The translations under genes were made by a program, and so were the position numbers. This document shows positions 33,373-42,242 of a stretch of 64,000 nt of DNA, piece after piece. A model generated the notes under the pieces. The model worked only from the letters and a program-made list of their open reading frames with translations. It had not been told where the DNA came from and searched no databases. The stretch is from positions 1 through 64,000 of the forward strand of contig NZ_BCYX01000017.1 in NCBI RefSeq assembly GCF_001598415.1. The letters are read 5' to 3'. The stretch's first letter is position 1; every line of letters starts with the position of its first letter. The stretch is from Sphingomonas mali NBRC 15500 (GTDB lineage Bacteria; Pseudomonadota; Alphaproteobacteria; Sphingomonadales; Sphingomonadaceae).

Positions 33373-34125
33373 ATGGCGCGTAGAGGTCACCGTCCAAGCC
33401 AGGCGCCCGCGTCGCGGCCCCGTTTCTGGGGGCGCCATGCGGTGCTGGCAGCGCTCGCCAATCCCGAGCGGACGGTCAGGAAGATGTGGGCGACGCGCGA
33501 GGCGCTGGCCGGGCTCGACATTCCGCCAGTAATCCCGATCACTTATGCCGATGTCGCCGATCTCGGCCGGCTGGTGCCGAACGACGCGCCGCATCAAGGG
33601 CTGGTGATCGAGGTCGAGCCGCTAGAGGATATCTGGCTCGGCGACCTGCTCGAGCAAGGGCAGGGGGAGGATGACCGGCGGCCGCTGGTGGTGCTCGACC
33701 AGGTCACCGATCCGCACAATGTCGGCGCGATCCTGCGCTCGGCGGCGGCATTCGACGCGCTCGGCATCGTCACCCAGGATCGCCATTCCCCGCCCGAATC
33801 GGGCGCGGTGGCGCGGACCGCGTCGGGCGCGCTCGAGATCGTGCCCTGGGTCCGCGTGGTGAATTTGTCGCGCGCGCTGGGAGAGATTGCCGAGGCCGGG
33901 TTCTGGCGCGTCGGCCTGGCCGGGGAAGCGACCGAAACGCTGGGCAACGTGATCGGCGCGGCGCGGATCGCTTTGGTGCTGGGGGCCGAGGGCGAAGGCA
34001 TGCGGCACAACACGATGCAGCATTGCGATCAGCTTGCGCGCCTGCCGATATCGCCTAGGATCGAGAGCCTGAATGTATCCAATGCCGCTGCGATCGCGCT
34101 CTATGCGGTGGCCGCGCGCGACTGA
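33373..34125 (+). CDS. rlmB: 23S rRNA 2'-O-ribose methyltransferase, RlmB-type (SpoU family)
   Basis: The 250-residue product has an N-terminal substrate-binding domain (FWGRHAVLAALANPERTVRKMW, APHQGLVIEVEPL). The SPOUT catalytic domain carries the three SpoU motifs: VVLDQVTDPHNVGAILRSAAAF, IALVLGAEGEGMRHNT and LARLPISPRIESLNVSNAAAIALY. It should 2'-O-methylate a guanosine in 23S rRNA (position 2251 in the RlmB family). The ATG at 33373, with GAGGA seven bases upstream, is preferred to the TTG just before it. Confidence 0.92.
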   Translation: MARRGHRPSQAPASRPRFWGRHAVLAALANPERTVRKMWATREALAGLDIPPVIPITYADVADLGRLVPNDAPHQGLVIEVEPLEDIWLGDLLEQGQGEDDRRPLVVLDQVTDPHNVGAILRSAAAFDALGIVTQDRHSPPESGAVARTASGALEIVPWVRVVNLSRALGEIAEAGFWRVGLAGEATETLGNVIGAARIALVLGAEGEGMRHNTMQHCDQLARLPISPRIESLNVSNAAAIALYAVAARD

Positions 34126-34138
34126 TGGGGGAATTGTG

Positions 34139-34918
34139 ATGACGGCACGAGTGACGCGTCTCGCGCTGGTGCTGCTCGCGCCCTTGATGCTGCTCGGCTG
34201 CCTGCTCGCGCCGGGCAAATTCACCTCGACACTGACGATCAATGCCGACCGCACCTTCACCTATAGCTATCAGGGGGAGGTCTATGCCTTCGACCTCAAC
34301 GAGGCGATGAAGGACATGCCGTCGGGCGGCGACGACGACACCAAGAAGACCGACGGCGTCTCGCTGCAGAAGATCGGCTTCGACAAGAGCGGCCAGAAGA
34401 GCGGCAAGGGCGAGAAGAATAACAAGGACGACGCGAAGGACGATGCCAAGACCCAGGCCGCGGCCGATGCCAAGAACCGCGAAATGGCCGCGACCCTGTC
34501 TAAGGAAGCGGGGTTCCGCAAGGTCACCTATGTCGGCAATAACAAGTTCGTGATCGACTATCAGATCAGCGGGAAGCTCGATCACACCTATCTGTTTCCC
34601 TACAATCTCGACGCCGGGATCATCATCCCGTTCGTCGCGGTCGAAATCCGCGCCAACGGCACCGCGCGCGTCAAGGCACCGGGCTTCGCCAACGATTCGA
34701 AGGATTCGGCGGGCGGCATGGGCGGGTCGGACGCGAGCAAGGCCTCGGCCAAGCTCGACGGCACCTTCATCCTCGACACCGACGCCGAGATCGTCAGCCA
34801 GAATAACGAGGATGGGGTGAAGGTCGTGAACGGCCGCAAGACCGTGACGTGGAAAGCGACCCCGCTGTCGAGCACCGCGCCGATGGCGGTGGTGCGGTTT
34901 GCCGGGGCTGCGAAGTAG
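34139..34918 (+). CDS. Predicted lipoprotein, unknown function
   Basis: The 259-residue product has a lipoprotein signal ending LMLLGC (lipobox Cys near residue 20). The mature part opens LLAPGKFTSTLTINADRTFTYSYQGEVYAF. A very charged, Lys/Asp-rich middle (residues about 62-115, for example KGEKNNKDDAKDDAKTQ) is followed by beta-rich sequence (FVIDYQISGKLDHTYLFPYNL). A GGGGA ribosome site precedes the ATG, 13 bases after rlmB. The only inference is an outer-membrane or periplasmic location. Confidence 0.72.
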   Translation: MTARVTRLALVLLAPLMLLGCLLAPGKFTSTLTINADRTFTYSYQGEVYAFDLNEAMKDMPSGGDDDTKKTDGVSLQKIGFDKSGQKSGKGEKNNKDDAKDDAKTQAAADAKNREMAATLSKEAGFRKVTYVGNNKFVIDYQISGKLDHTYLFPYNLDAGIIIPFVAVEIRANGTARVKAPGFANDSKDSAGGMGGSDASKASAKLDGTFILDTDAEIVSQNNEDGVKVVNGRKTVTWKATPLSSTAPMAVVRFAGAAK

Positions 34919-34928
34919 ATTTCTACTT

Positions 34929-35101
34929 CGTCACCCCGGCCTTGTGCCCGTTCGAGCTTTGGCTTGCCCCCCCGGCAAGCCAAGATCGTGTCCGGGGGAC
35001 ACGATCTCGCTCGAACGCCACCGGGAGGCAAGCGTAAAGCTCGAGGCTCCACTTCCTCAGCCAGAGGCACGGTGGATGCCGGGACGAGCCCGGCATGACG
35101 G
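34929..35101. repeat. Dispersed CCGG-arm repeat, expanded copy
   Basis: CGTCACCCCGGCCTTGTGCC begins the element and GCCGGGACGAGCCCGGCATG ends it, the same outer arms as at 61264-61371. The centre here is longer and holds a further inverted pair around AAGCCAAGATCGTGTCCGGG. It lies between convergent genes. Confidence 0.55.
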
Positions 35102-35115
35102 CTTGAAGAAGAGGC

Positions 35116-35433
35116 CTAATCCTCCTCCGCGATCCGCACCTTCAGGCCATCCAGCGCATTGCTGAACTCGATCTGGCACGACAACCGGCTGTTCTCGTCG
35201 CGGTCGGCGGAGGAATCGAGCAGATCGTTCTCGTCCTCGCTCATCGGTTTCAGTTTGGCAGCAAATTCCGGGTCGACATGGACGTGGCACGTGGCGCAGC
35301 TGCAGCAGCCGCCGCACAGCGCCAAAACCTCATCGATCCCGGCGTCGCGGATCACTTCCATCACCGACAGGCCAGCCTCGCCCGTGATTTCCTGTTCTTT
35401 CCCGTCGCGCGTCACGACGATAAGCTTGGGCAT
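35116..35433 (-). CDS. 2Fe-2S ferredoxin (adrenodoxin type)
   Basis: The 105-residue ferredoxin starts [21 protein letters not shown]. It has the cluster-binding cysteines in [19 protein letters not shown] and [18 protein letters not shown], the C-x5-C-x2-C...C arrangement of vertebrate-type ferredoxins. [12 protein letters not shown] is the acidic partner-binding region. Such proteins donate electrons to P450s or serve in Fe-S assembly (Fdx). No isc or suf gene lies nearby, so I do not choose between these. Confidence 0.9.
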   Translation of the reverse strand: MPKLIVVTRDGKEQEITGEAGLSVMEVIRDAGIDEVLALCGGCCSCATCHVHVDPEFAAKLKPMSEDENDLLDSSADRDENSRLSCQIEFSNALDGLKVRIAEED

Positions 35434-35508
35434 GTCTTTCCTCCGTCCGGTTGCCAGCGGCCATGCCGTGCCCGGGCGCATCGATCAAGGTTTCGTACAA
35501 GGTTTCAT

Positions 35509-36132
35509 ATGGTCCAGACCGCCAAGTCGTTGAACACCGCGCTCGACGCGCTCGCCGCGATCGAGCCCGCTTTCGCCGTCGCGCTGCAGCGCGCAGGCTA
35601 TCCCGAGCCGCGCGTGCGCGACCGCGGCTATGCCACCTTGCTGCGGACGATCATGGGGCAGCAGGTGTCGGTGGCGGCCGCGCAATCGATCTGGAACAAG
35701 CTCGAGGCGCAAATCGGCGACCTGACCGACCCCGCCACCATCGCCGCGGCGAGCGATGAGCAACTCCGCGCCGCAGGTCTGTCGCGGCAAAAGGCGAGCT
35801 ATGCGCGCAGCCTGGCCGAGGAAGTGACGAGCGGCCGGCTCGACTTCGCGCAATTGCCCGAGGATGATGAGGAGGCGATCGCGCAGCTGGTCAAGATCAA
35901 GGGAATCGGCCGTTGGTCGGCGGAAATTTATCTGCTGTTCGCGGAAGGCCGTCCGGATATCTGGCCGGCGGGCGATTTGGCAGTGCAGATCGAGATCGGC
36001 CGCATCCTGGGGCATAAAGAAAGACCGGCGGAGAAGCTGATGCGCAACCTGGCGGAAGCCTGGCGTCCGCACCGCGGAGCTGCCGCGATCCTCGCGTGGC
36101 ATCATTACAAGGTGGATATGGATGTGATTTAG
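35509..36132 (+). CDS. DNA-3-methyladenine glycosylase, AlkA-type HhH-GPD protein
   Basis: The 207-residue product is the short AlkA/MAG form. It has LLRTIMGQQVSVAAAQSIWNKL near the N-terminus, the helix-hairpin-helix LVKIKGIGRWSAEIYLLFAEG (about residues 124-144), and the catalytic Asp in WPAGDLAVQIEIGRIL. It excises alkylated purines. I chose the ATG at 35509 because the open frame upstream overlaps the ferredoxin gene in antisense. A hairpin follows at 36182-36201. Confidence 0.9.
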   Translation: MVQTAKSLNTALDALAAIEPAFAVALQRAGYPEPRVRDRGYATLLRTIMGQQVSVAAAQSIWNKLEAQIGDLTDPATIAAASDEQLRAAGLSRQKASYARSLAEEVTSGRLDFAQLPEDDEEAIAQLVKIKGIGRWSAEIYLLFAEGRPDIWPAGDLAVQIEIGRILGHKERPAEKLMRNLAEAWRPHRGAAAILAWHHYKVDMDVI

Positions 36133-36181
36133 CGAGAGGTGTCTACTTGCGACCCAATGGTGGTCATTGGATCTCTCTACA

Positions 36182-36201
36182 GGGCCGCCCGAAAGCGGCC
36201 C
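36182..36201. terminator. Hairpin between convergent glycosylase and VOC genes
   Basis: GGGCCGC (36182-36188) pairs with GCGGCCC (36195-36201) across CCGAAA. It lies between two convergent gene ends. T-runs are weak on both strands. Confidence 0.5.
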
Positions 36202-36218
36202 TTGAGCAGCAGGCAGGG

Positions 36219-36599
36219 TTAGGAGCGTCGTTCGCCTATGTCGATTCGGTTGCCGTCCGGATCAGCGAAGACAAAGGCTCGTTGCCCATAGTCCTTGTCC
36301 GCGAGGCTTTTAATGATTCTCACGCCCTCTACCTCGCAGATGGCATAGAGCGCCGCCACGTCGTTGACGAACATGTGCATGACGTTGACAGTCGAGGCCT
36401 TGTGGTCGGGCTTTTGGCTCAAGTGGATTTCGGCACGATCCTTTTTCATCACCATGAAGCCGATCGGATCGCCATTTTCAAAAACCTTCTCGAACCCTAG
36501 AACGCGCGAATAGAAGTCTTGCGCGGCTTGGATATCGCGCACGCATATTCCCGGCGCAGCGCGCCCAAAGGTAATCGTCGCCAAAGCGGAGTCCGCCAT
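36219..36599 (-). CDS. VOC-superfamily (bleomycin-resistance-like) protein
   Basis: The 126-residue single VOC domain contains ICVRDIQAAQDFYSRVLGFEKVFENGDPIGFMVMKKDRAEIHLSQ in its first half and FADPDGNRIDIGERRS at the end, with His and Glu metal-ligand positions. The pattern is that of bleomycin-binding or related small-molecule-binding proteins. Codon use is less GC-biased than in neighbouring genes (for example many AAA and TTC/TTT codons), which could mean recent acquisition. The substrate is unknown. Confidence 0.78.
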   Translation of the reverse strand: MADSALATITFGRAAPGICVRDIQAAQDFYSRVLGFEKVFENGDPIGFMVMKKDRAEIHLSQKPDHKASTVNVMHMFVNDVAALYAICEVEGVRIIKSLADKDYGQRAFVFADPDGNRIDIGERRS

Positions 36600-36771
36600 C
36601 GTCTCGTCCTTATCAGGCAGGGGCGGCGGTGCGCGTGCCGGTTACGGAGCGGTGTCCGGGGCCACCCTGCTGCTTCGTGCGCGGAAATCTGTCAACAAAA
36701 GGGATGGGCAGCTTTGGCTTGTCGTTCACCCAAACCAGACCGGCAAGAATCCACCCAATAGTAGCCGTCGT

Positions 36772-37206
36772 CTACCCCGTTCGAGTCCAAATCATTGTCT
36801 GGCAGAAGATCGCGATACAGCCCTGGACCTTCAGATTGGCGCCGTCGCGGGCGACCACCGCGCGATAGGTCTTGCCGCTCTTGGGGTCGTAGATCTTGCC
36901 CTTCCAGCCGTCGCCCGACGACGACATCCCCGTCAGGATCGGCAGGCCAACCAGTGGGCGGGTCTTGAGTTTGGGATCGGGATTGAGCGAATCGACCCAG
37001 GGCCGGCCGGCCGGCGGCCCTTTGATTACCTTGACGACGCGGCCGCAGATCGACCCTCCGCAATCGCCGATCGCGACCACCGCGCCGCCATCGGCGGTCA
37101 GCCAGCGGCCGGCGATCGGCGGCGCCGCTAACAGCGGAACGGGGAGCGCGGCAGCGGTAAGGGCGGCGAGGGCGAGAAGGGGCGGGCGAATCATGGGCAA
37201 CGGCAT
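36772..37206 (-). CDS. Secreted DUF2147-family protein (second copy)
   Basis: The 144-residue product has a signal peptide (residues about 5-27, LLALAALTAAALPVPLLA). The DUF2147 domain follows: IAGRWLTADGGAVVAIGDCGGSICGRVVKV, WKGKIYDPKSGKTYRAVVA and LKVQGCIAIFCQTMIW at the C-terminus. AAAGG lies eight bases upstream of the ATG at 37206; an ATG four codons later is possible. It is a relative of the gene at 7529-7966. Confidence 0.78.
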   Translation of the reverse strand: MPLPMIRPPLLALAALTAAALPVPLLAAPPIAGRWLTADGGAVVAIGDCGGSICGRVVKVIKGPPAGRPWVDSLNPDPKLKTRPLVGLPILTGMSSSGDGWKGKIYDPKSGKTYRAVVARDGANLKVQGCIAIFCQTMIWTRTG

Positions 37207-37329
37207 AGCAGGCCTTTGTGCCACTGGCCGAGCCAACCGTTCATCGCGGCGAATCCATCCCGATCGGACGCTGCGTCCCGCGCGCCGATCGCCTAAGGAG
37301 GCGGCGACTCGGCACCCACAGGAGACGAT

Positions 37330-38202
37330 ATGAGCGACGGTTGGACGATCGGGATCATCGGCGGATCGGGACTCTATGCGATCGACGGGCTGGAGGATGC
37401 CGAGTGGCGCCGGGTCGACACGCCCTGGGGCCAGCCTTCCGACGAATTGCTGTTCGGGCGGATCGGCGCGGTCAACCTCGTCTTCTTGCCGCGCCACGGC
37501 CGCGGCCATGCCATCCCGCCGTCCGAACTCAATTTCCGCGCCAATATCGATGCGCTCAAGCGGTCGGGCGTGACCGACATCTTGGCGATCTCGTCGATCG
37601 GGTCGCTCGAAGAGGATCTGCCGCCCGGTCATTTTGTCGTGGTCGACCAGTTCATCGACCGCACCGTGCATCGCGCGTCGAGCTTCTTCGGCACCGGAAT
37701 GGTCGCCCATGTCAGCATGGCCTATCCGGTGTGTGAACGGCTGTCGGGGTTCGCTGCGGCGGCGGTCGAGGCGGCAGGCGGCAAGGTCGCGACCGGCGCC
37801 ACCTATCTGGCGATGGAGGGGCCGCAATTCTCGACCCGCGCCGAAAGCCTGCTCTATCGCGACTGGGGTGCCGACGTGATCGGCATGACCGCGATGCCCG
37901 AAGCCAAGCTCGCGCGCGAGGCGGAACTACCCTACGCGCTGATCGGCATGGTCACCGATTACGATTGCTGGCGCGAGAGCGAGGCGCCGGTCGAGGTCGC
38001 CGAAGTGATCGCGCAAATGCACAAGAATGGCGAGGTCGCGCGTCGCACGGTCGAGGCGTTCGTCAAGGCATTGCCCAACGAGCGCACGCCGTCGCCGATC
38101 GACACCTGCCTGGACGTCGCGTTGATCACCGACCCGGCCAAGCGCGACCCGGCGTTGCTGGCGAAGCTGGACGCAGTGGCGGGGCGGGCTTTGCGGCGCT
38201 AG
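37330..38202 (+). CDS. mtnP: S-methyl-5'-thioadenosine phosphorylase
   Basis: It cleaves 5'-methylthioadenosine with phosphate, salvaging adenine and methylthioribose-1-phosphate. The 290-residue trimeric PNP-type product has GIIGGSGLYAIDGLEDAEW, the phosphate/substrate segment PRHGRGHAIPPSELNFRANIDALK, ISSIGSLEEDL, and YLAMEGPQFSTRAES with VIGMTAMPEAKLAREAELPYALIGMVTDYDCW. ACAGGAGA precedes the ATG. Methylthioadenosine is the by-product of the aminopropyltransferase encoded at 19023-20555. Confidence 0.95.
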   Translation: MSDGWTIGIIGGSGLYAIDGLEDAEWRRVDTPWGQPSDELLFGRIGAVNLVFLPRHGRGHAIPPSELNFRANIDALKRSGVTDILAISSIGSLEEDLPPGHFVVVDQFIDRTVHRASSFFGTGMVAHVSMAYPVCERLSGFAAAAVEAAGGKVATGATYLAMEGPQFSTRAESLLYRDWGADVIGMTAMPEAKLAREAELPYALIGMVTDYDCWRESEAPVEVAEVIAQMHKNGEVARRTVEAFVKALPNERTPSPIDTCLDVALITDPAKRDPALLAKLDAVAGRALRR

Positions 38203-38208
38203 GACACG

Positions 38209-38276
38209 CCGTTCGCCCTGAGCTTGTCGAAGGGCGTGCCCAGAACACGTGCTTCGACAGGCTCAGCACGAACGGA
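38209..38276. repeat. Palindromic intergenic repeat (REP-like), copy 2
   Basis: Inverted arms with CCGTTCG ends and the TGAGCTTGTCGAAG core match copy 1 at 897-984. The arm order is swapped (CGCCCTGAGC first, then CAGGCTCAGCACG). It lies between mtnP and mntH. Confidence 0.8.
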
Positions 38277-38295
38277 TAGGTTTGCAAGGACCCGA

Positions 38296-39633
38296 ATGAC
38301 GCCACCGCCGAACAGCGACGCGATAAGCAATGCCGCGCCTTTCGCGCGGGGCCGGCCGTCGCTTGCCGAAAGCCATGCCAGTATCGCAGTGCCGGCGACC
38401 GGCGCGTGGCGGCGATTCTTCGCATTCATCGGGCCAGGCTATCTGGTCGCGGTCGGCTATATGGACCCCGGCAATTGGGCGACCGATCTCGCCGGCGGAT
38501 CGGCATTCGGCTACACCCTGCTCGCCGTCGTCCTGCTGTCGAGCCTGATGGCGATCCTGCTCCAGACCTTGTCGGCGCGGCTCGGCATCGCGGCGAAGCT
38601 CGATCTCGCCCAGGCATGCCGCGCGCGATACGGGCGCAAGACCACGATCGTGCTGTGGCTGTTGTGCGAGGTGGCGATCATCGCTTGCGACCTGGCGGAA
38701 GTGCTCGGCACCGCGGTCGCGCTCAAATTGCTGTTCGGCCTTCCGTTGCTGGCGGGCGTGGCGATCACGTCGTTCGACGTATTGTTATTGCTGTCGCTGC
38801 AACGGTTCGGCTTTCGCAAGCTGGAAGCGTTCATCGCCACGTTGCTGGTCGTGATCGCGGGATGCTTTGCCTACGAATTGTGGCTGGCGCGGCCCGATTG
38901 GGGCGCGGTCGCCGGCGGGCTGGTGCCGCGGCCGGAAATCGTGACCAACCCGGCGATGCTCTATATCGCGATCGGCATCCTGGGCGCGACGGTGATGCCG
39001 CACAATCTCTATCTCCATTCGTCGGTCGTGCAGACGCGCAAGGTTGCGGCGGACGACGAGCGCGGCGCGATCCGGCTGGCGACGATCGACACGATCGTCT
39101 CGCTCGGCCTCGCATTCTTGATCAACGCAGCGATCCTGATCCTGGCGGCATCGGTGTTCCACACCTCGGGCCGCACCGATGTCGCCGATATCGAGCAGGC
39201 GCACAGCCTGTTGTCGCCGATGCTGGGTGCTGGCGCGGCGAGCGTCGTATTCGCGCTGGCGCTGCTCGCCTCGGGGCAGAATTCGACGATCACCGGCACG
39301 CTGGCGGGACAGATCGTGATGGAGGGGTTCCTCGACCTCCGGCTTCCGGTCTGGTTGCGCCGCATTGTCACGCGCCTGCTGGCGATCGTGCCCGCGGCGC
39401 TGGTGATCGGCATCGCCGGTGAAGGGGCGACGACCAGTCTGCTGGTACTGAGCCAGGTAGTGCTGAGCCTGCAACTGCCGTTCGCGGTGATCCCGCTGGT
39501 TTCGTTCACCAGTGACCGGCGGATGATGGGCGAGTTTTCCAGCCCCTGGGCGCTGCGCATCGCGGCCTGGGTGGTGGCGGCGGCGATCGTCGTGCTCAAC
39601 GTGAAGTTGTTGGTGGGCGTGATTACGGGCTGA
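38296..39633 (+). CDS. mntH: NRAMP-family Mn(II)/Fe(II) transporter
   Basis: This is a proton-coupled divalent metal importer of the inner membrane. The 445-residue product has about eleven helices. The metal-site motif DPGN is in [15 protein letters not shown] (near residue 57), the matching MPH is in [16 protein letters not shown], and the transport signature [19 protein letters not shown] is intact. I chose the ATG at 38296, with AAGGA upstream, because the frame before it runs through the REP-like repeat. Confidence 0.94.
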   Translation: MTPPPNSDAISNAAPFARGRPSLAESHASIAVPATGAWRRFFAFIGPGYLVAVGYMDPGNWATDLAGGSAFGYTLLAVVLLSSLMAILLQTLSARLGIAAKLDLAQACRARYGRKTTIVLWLLCEVAIIACDLAEVLGTAVALKLLFGLPLLAGVAITSFDVLLLLSLQRFGFRKLEAFIATLLVVIAGCFAYELWLARPDWGAVAGGLVPRPEIVTNPAMLYIAIGILGATVMPHNLYLHSSVVQTRKVAADDERGAIRLATIDTIVSLGLAFLINAAILILAASVFHTSGRTDVADIEQAHSLLSPMLGAGAASVVFALALLASGQNSTITGTLAGQIVMEGFLDLRLPVWLRRIVTRLLAIVPAALVIGIAGEGATTSLLVLSQVVLSLQLPFAVIPLVSFTSDRRMMGEFSSPWALRIAAWVVAAAIVVLNVKLLVGVITG

Positions 39634-39677
39634 TCCAACGACAAGGCCCACCCCCGAAGGGGAAGGACGAGCGGATT

Positions 39678-40115
39678 TCAGGCATCCCACTCCCAATTAA
39701 GCGTGACCTTCGTCGCGCCGCGCACGCTCTCGACCATAGCCCTCATCGACCGTTTGCCGCCATCGCGCGCGGAGAACAGGGTCGGGGTCGACAAAGCGGG
39801 GACGAGGCCCTCGAGCACTGCCTTGTCCTTGTACCAGGCGATGATCGCGTCGGGCGTGGCACCGGTCGTATAGACCACTGTCCCGCTCTCTCGGCGCAGT
39901 TCGCCGGCGGGACCCGAGACGCAGGTCTCGATGCGGGCATCGGCATAGAGCGGGACGAAATCGGGGAGCTTGCCGCAATCGGTCGGAACGTTGCCGGCCC
40001 CCGCGACGGCCGAGGTGGCGGAGGGCCCGCGTTCCTCAGCGGATTGATTGTCGTTGCCGGCCTCGCATCCGCCCAGGCTGAGCATGGCGCCGGCGAGAAT
40101 GATGCGGAGCCTCAT
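39678..40115 (-). CDS. Predicted lipoprotein, unknown function
   Basis: The 145-residue product has a lipoprotein signal with lipobox LSLGGC (Cys near residue 17). A Ser/Ala linker and a small globular domain follow (LPDFVPLYADARIETCVSG, VVYTTGATPDAIIAWYKDKAVLEGLV, AMVESVRGATKVTLNWEW). The pattern of a periplasmic alpha/beta sandwich is plausible. No family is recognised. The next upstream gene on the same strand is far, so it is probably transcribed alone. Confidence 0.65.
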   Translation of the reverse strand: MRLRIILAGAMLSLGGCEAGNDNQSAEERGPSATSAVAGAGNVPTDCGKLPDFVPLYADARIETCVSGPAGELRRESGTVVYTTGATPDAIIAWYKDKAVLEGLVPALSTPTLFSARDGGKRSMRAMVESVRGATKVTLNWEWDA

Positions 40116-40161
40116 CGGGCTCCCCAGCAGGATCGAGCGGCGGTGGCGCGCGCCCGGCGGC

Positions 40162-41376
40162 TCACTTGGCCATCGACTGCAATTGGCCGAGATCGACCGC
40201 GGCGACCGCGGATTTCAGTGTGTCGATACTGGGGGCCGAGCCGCTCGCCTCGACAGCGAAGCGGCTGGCGACGAGCACCGAATAGCTGCCCGACTTCGAC
40301 TGATTGTCCCATTTCTCGCTGACCATGTTGCCGCCCTGCATCTCGGACTTCTCATAGCCGGTCGTGGTCTGCTTGTTGGACGACGCGTTGATCGCGCCGC
40401 CCAGGGTTGCGATGTTGCCGAGCACGCCGGTGTCGGTGACCGAGAGGCTGAAATTCTGGTCACCCGACTGGAATTCGGCGCGTGCGTTACTGCCGCCGAT
40501 GCCCGCCGCGCCGCCGCCCTGATTCTCGACGCTGGTTCGGTTCCAGCCCGAGATCGACGCCGGTAACAGGTTCTGGAGCGCGCCCGGGTCGACCGCCTTG
40601 ACCGCGCCATCGCCGCCCTTGATCGACGCCTCCATCGACTTGCTGGCGGCCTCCATCTTGGTCGCTGCATCGGTCAGCTTGCCCGTATCGAGCGTCGTCC
40701 CGCCAACCGAGATCGTGCCGCCCCCCCCCGGGCCGAACGCATTCGGGGTCATCGCGAACATCGCGCCGCCGATCGCGATCGCGACTATGCCAGCGACGAC
40801 CATCGCAACCACACCGACGATGATCGAGACGACGACGAAGCCGACCGCTTTGTCCTGCGGCACCTTCATCAGCATCGGACCGCCGATCCAGAAAAGGTAG
40901 ATGTTATAAAGCCCGATCAAGCTGCCGATGATGCCGAGTGCCGGCAGGATGCCGAGGACCGCTGCAATCCAACCGGCGGTGGCCGAGAAGGCTGCGACCT
41001 TCAATGCTGAAATTGGGTTCTTGGTACCACCGAAGCTGGGGGCGAGCGCGTCAATGATCAAAGCCCACACATAGGTGAGGCCAATCGTCAGGGCCCACGC
41101 GAGGATCGCCGTGACGATCGAGCCGATCAGCGGCGGTCGCCACGTCACCCCGAAGAAGTTCATCGGAAAGACTTGGCCCTGGATCAGGTGAGCGACCGGC
41201 CCGATCGCCGCGAGCGGCGCCACCCAGCCCATCAGGATTCCCTGGACGGTCATCGGCTCGGCATCGATCGCCGGCCATTCGTCCTTGGGTTTCAACATCA
41301 GGCGCTGAACGCGCCCGATCATGCCGCCGCCCCCGACCGGAGGCTGTCCGATATCCTTAGGAAATTCGCTCGCCAT
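40162..41376 (-). CDS. Yip1-domain membrane protein with extracytoplasmic C-terminus
   Basis: The 404-residue product starts MASEFPKDIGQPPVGGGGM and opens with MIGRVQRLMLKPKDEWPAI. Five hydrophobic helices in the Yip1 arrangement follow (residues about 50-240, with IGSLIGLYNIYLFWIGGPMLMKVPQDKAVGFV). The last 165 residues are soluble: VGGTTLDTGKLTDAATKMEAASKSME, then SISGWNRTSV and a beta-rich end. The ATG at 41376 is chosen over an open frame that continues upstream through unrelated sequence. Function is unknown. Confidence 0.75.
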   Translation of the reverse strand: MASEFPKDIGQPPVGGGGMIGRVQRLMLKPKDEWPAIDAEPMTVQGILMGWVAPLAAIGPVAHLIQGQVFPMNFFGVTWRPPLIGSIVTAILAWALTIGLTYVWALIIDALAPSFGGTKNPISALKVAAFSATAGWIAAVLGILPALGIIGSLIGLYNIYLFWIGGPMLMKVPQDKAVGFVVVSIIVGVVAMVVAGIVAIAIGGAMFAMTPNAFGPGGGGTISVGGTTLDTGKLTDAATKMEAASKSMEASIKGGDGAVKAVDPGALQNLLPASISGWNRTSVENQGGGAAGIGGSNARAEFQSGDQNFSLSVTDTGVLGNIATLGGAINASSNKQTTTGYEKSEMQGGNMVSEKWDNQSKSGSYSVLVASRFAVEASGSAPSIDTLKSAVAAVDLGQLQSMAK

Positions 41377-41562
41377 GATACTGAAACCCCTTTCTTTTTC
41401 GCGCCGAAGCGCGCCGCTACCGTCACCTTCTGCCGCCTTCGGCGGCGCAATTATTGGATCGACCCGACATCGCTTGCCGTAACGGAAGCGTGTCGCCGGA
41501 ATGGTATCATCGTTTGGTTGCCACGGGGAGGGTGATGTTGCGCCCGCGCAACCGATGACTAC

Positions 41563-42123
41563 ATGGCGGGCATGAGCGACAAGATGACGTGGCACGGCAC
41601 GACAATTCTCTCCGTGCGCAAGAACGGCAAGGTGATCATCATCGGCGATGGCCAGGTGACCGCCGGCCAGACGGTGATGAAACCCAATGCCAAGAAGGTC
41701 CGCCGGTTGGGCGACGGCAGCGTGATCGCCGGGTTCGCCGGCGCGACCGCCGACGCCTTCACCCTGTTCGAGCGGCTCGAGGCAAAGCTCGAGCGCGCCA
41801 ATGGCCAATTGATGCGCGCCGCGGTCGACCTCGCCAAGGACTGGCGGACCGATAAGTATCTGCGCAACCTGGAAGCGATGATGATCGTCGCCGACAAGGA
41901 CGTGACCCTGATCCTGACCGGCAATGGCGACGTGCTTGAGCCCGAGGCGGGGGTCGCCGCGATCGGATCCGGCGGCAATTACGCGCTCGCCGCAGCGCGC
42001 GCTTTGGTCGACTATGAGGAAGATGCCGAGACGATCTGCCGCAAGGCGATGAAGATCGCTGCCGAGGTCTGCGTCTACACCAACGACAGGGTCACGGTGG
42101 AGAGCCTCGACAGCGCGACCTGA
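41563..42123 (+). CDS. hslV: ATP-dependent protease subunit HslV (ClpQ)
   Basis: HslV is the proteasome-like threonine protease that forms a dodecamer with HslU hexamers. The 186-residue product contains [36 protein letters not shown], in which the Thr after WHG becomes the N-terminal nucleophile once the short propeptide is removed. [29 protein letters not shown] is the conserved late segment. ATG codons at 41563 and 41572 are both possible. hslU follows after a repeat-containing gap of 119 bases. Confidence 0.96.
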   Translation: MAGMSDKMTWHGTTILSVRKNGKVIIIGDGQVTAGQTVMKPNAKKVRRLGDGSVIAGFAGATADAFTLFERLEAKLERANGQLMRAAVDLAKDWRTDKYLRNLEAMMIVADKDVTLILTGNGDVLEPEAGVAAIGSGGNYALAAARALVDYEEDAETICRKAMKIAAEVCVYTNDRVTVESLDSAT

Positions 42124-42205
42124 CCTAAGCCGCCCTCCCTGCAAGGGAGGGGTTGGGTGGGGCAGCCACGAGCAACCCACTCTACGAGATATCCCCCACC
42201 CCCTG

Positions 42206-42227
42206 CCCCTCCCCTGAAGGGGAGGGG
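42206..42227. repeat. GC-rich inverted repeat between hslV and hslU
   Basis: The unit CCCCTCCCCT-GA-AGGGGAGGGG is identical in plan to the one at 49-70. A degenerate CCCTCCCTGCAAGGGAGGG unit also sits at about 42131-42152. It ends 15 bases before the hslU start and so lies in the 5' region of that gene. Confidence 0.75.
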
Positions 42228-42242
42228 CTGAAGAAGAAGAAT

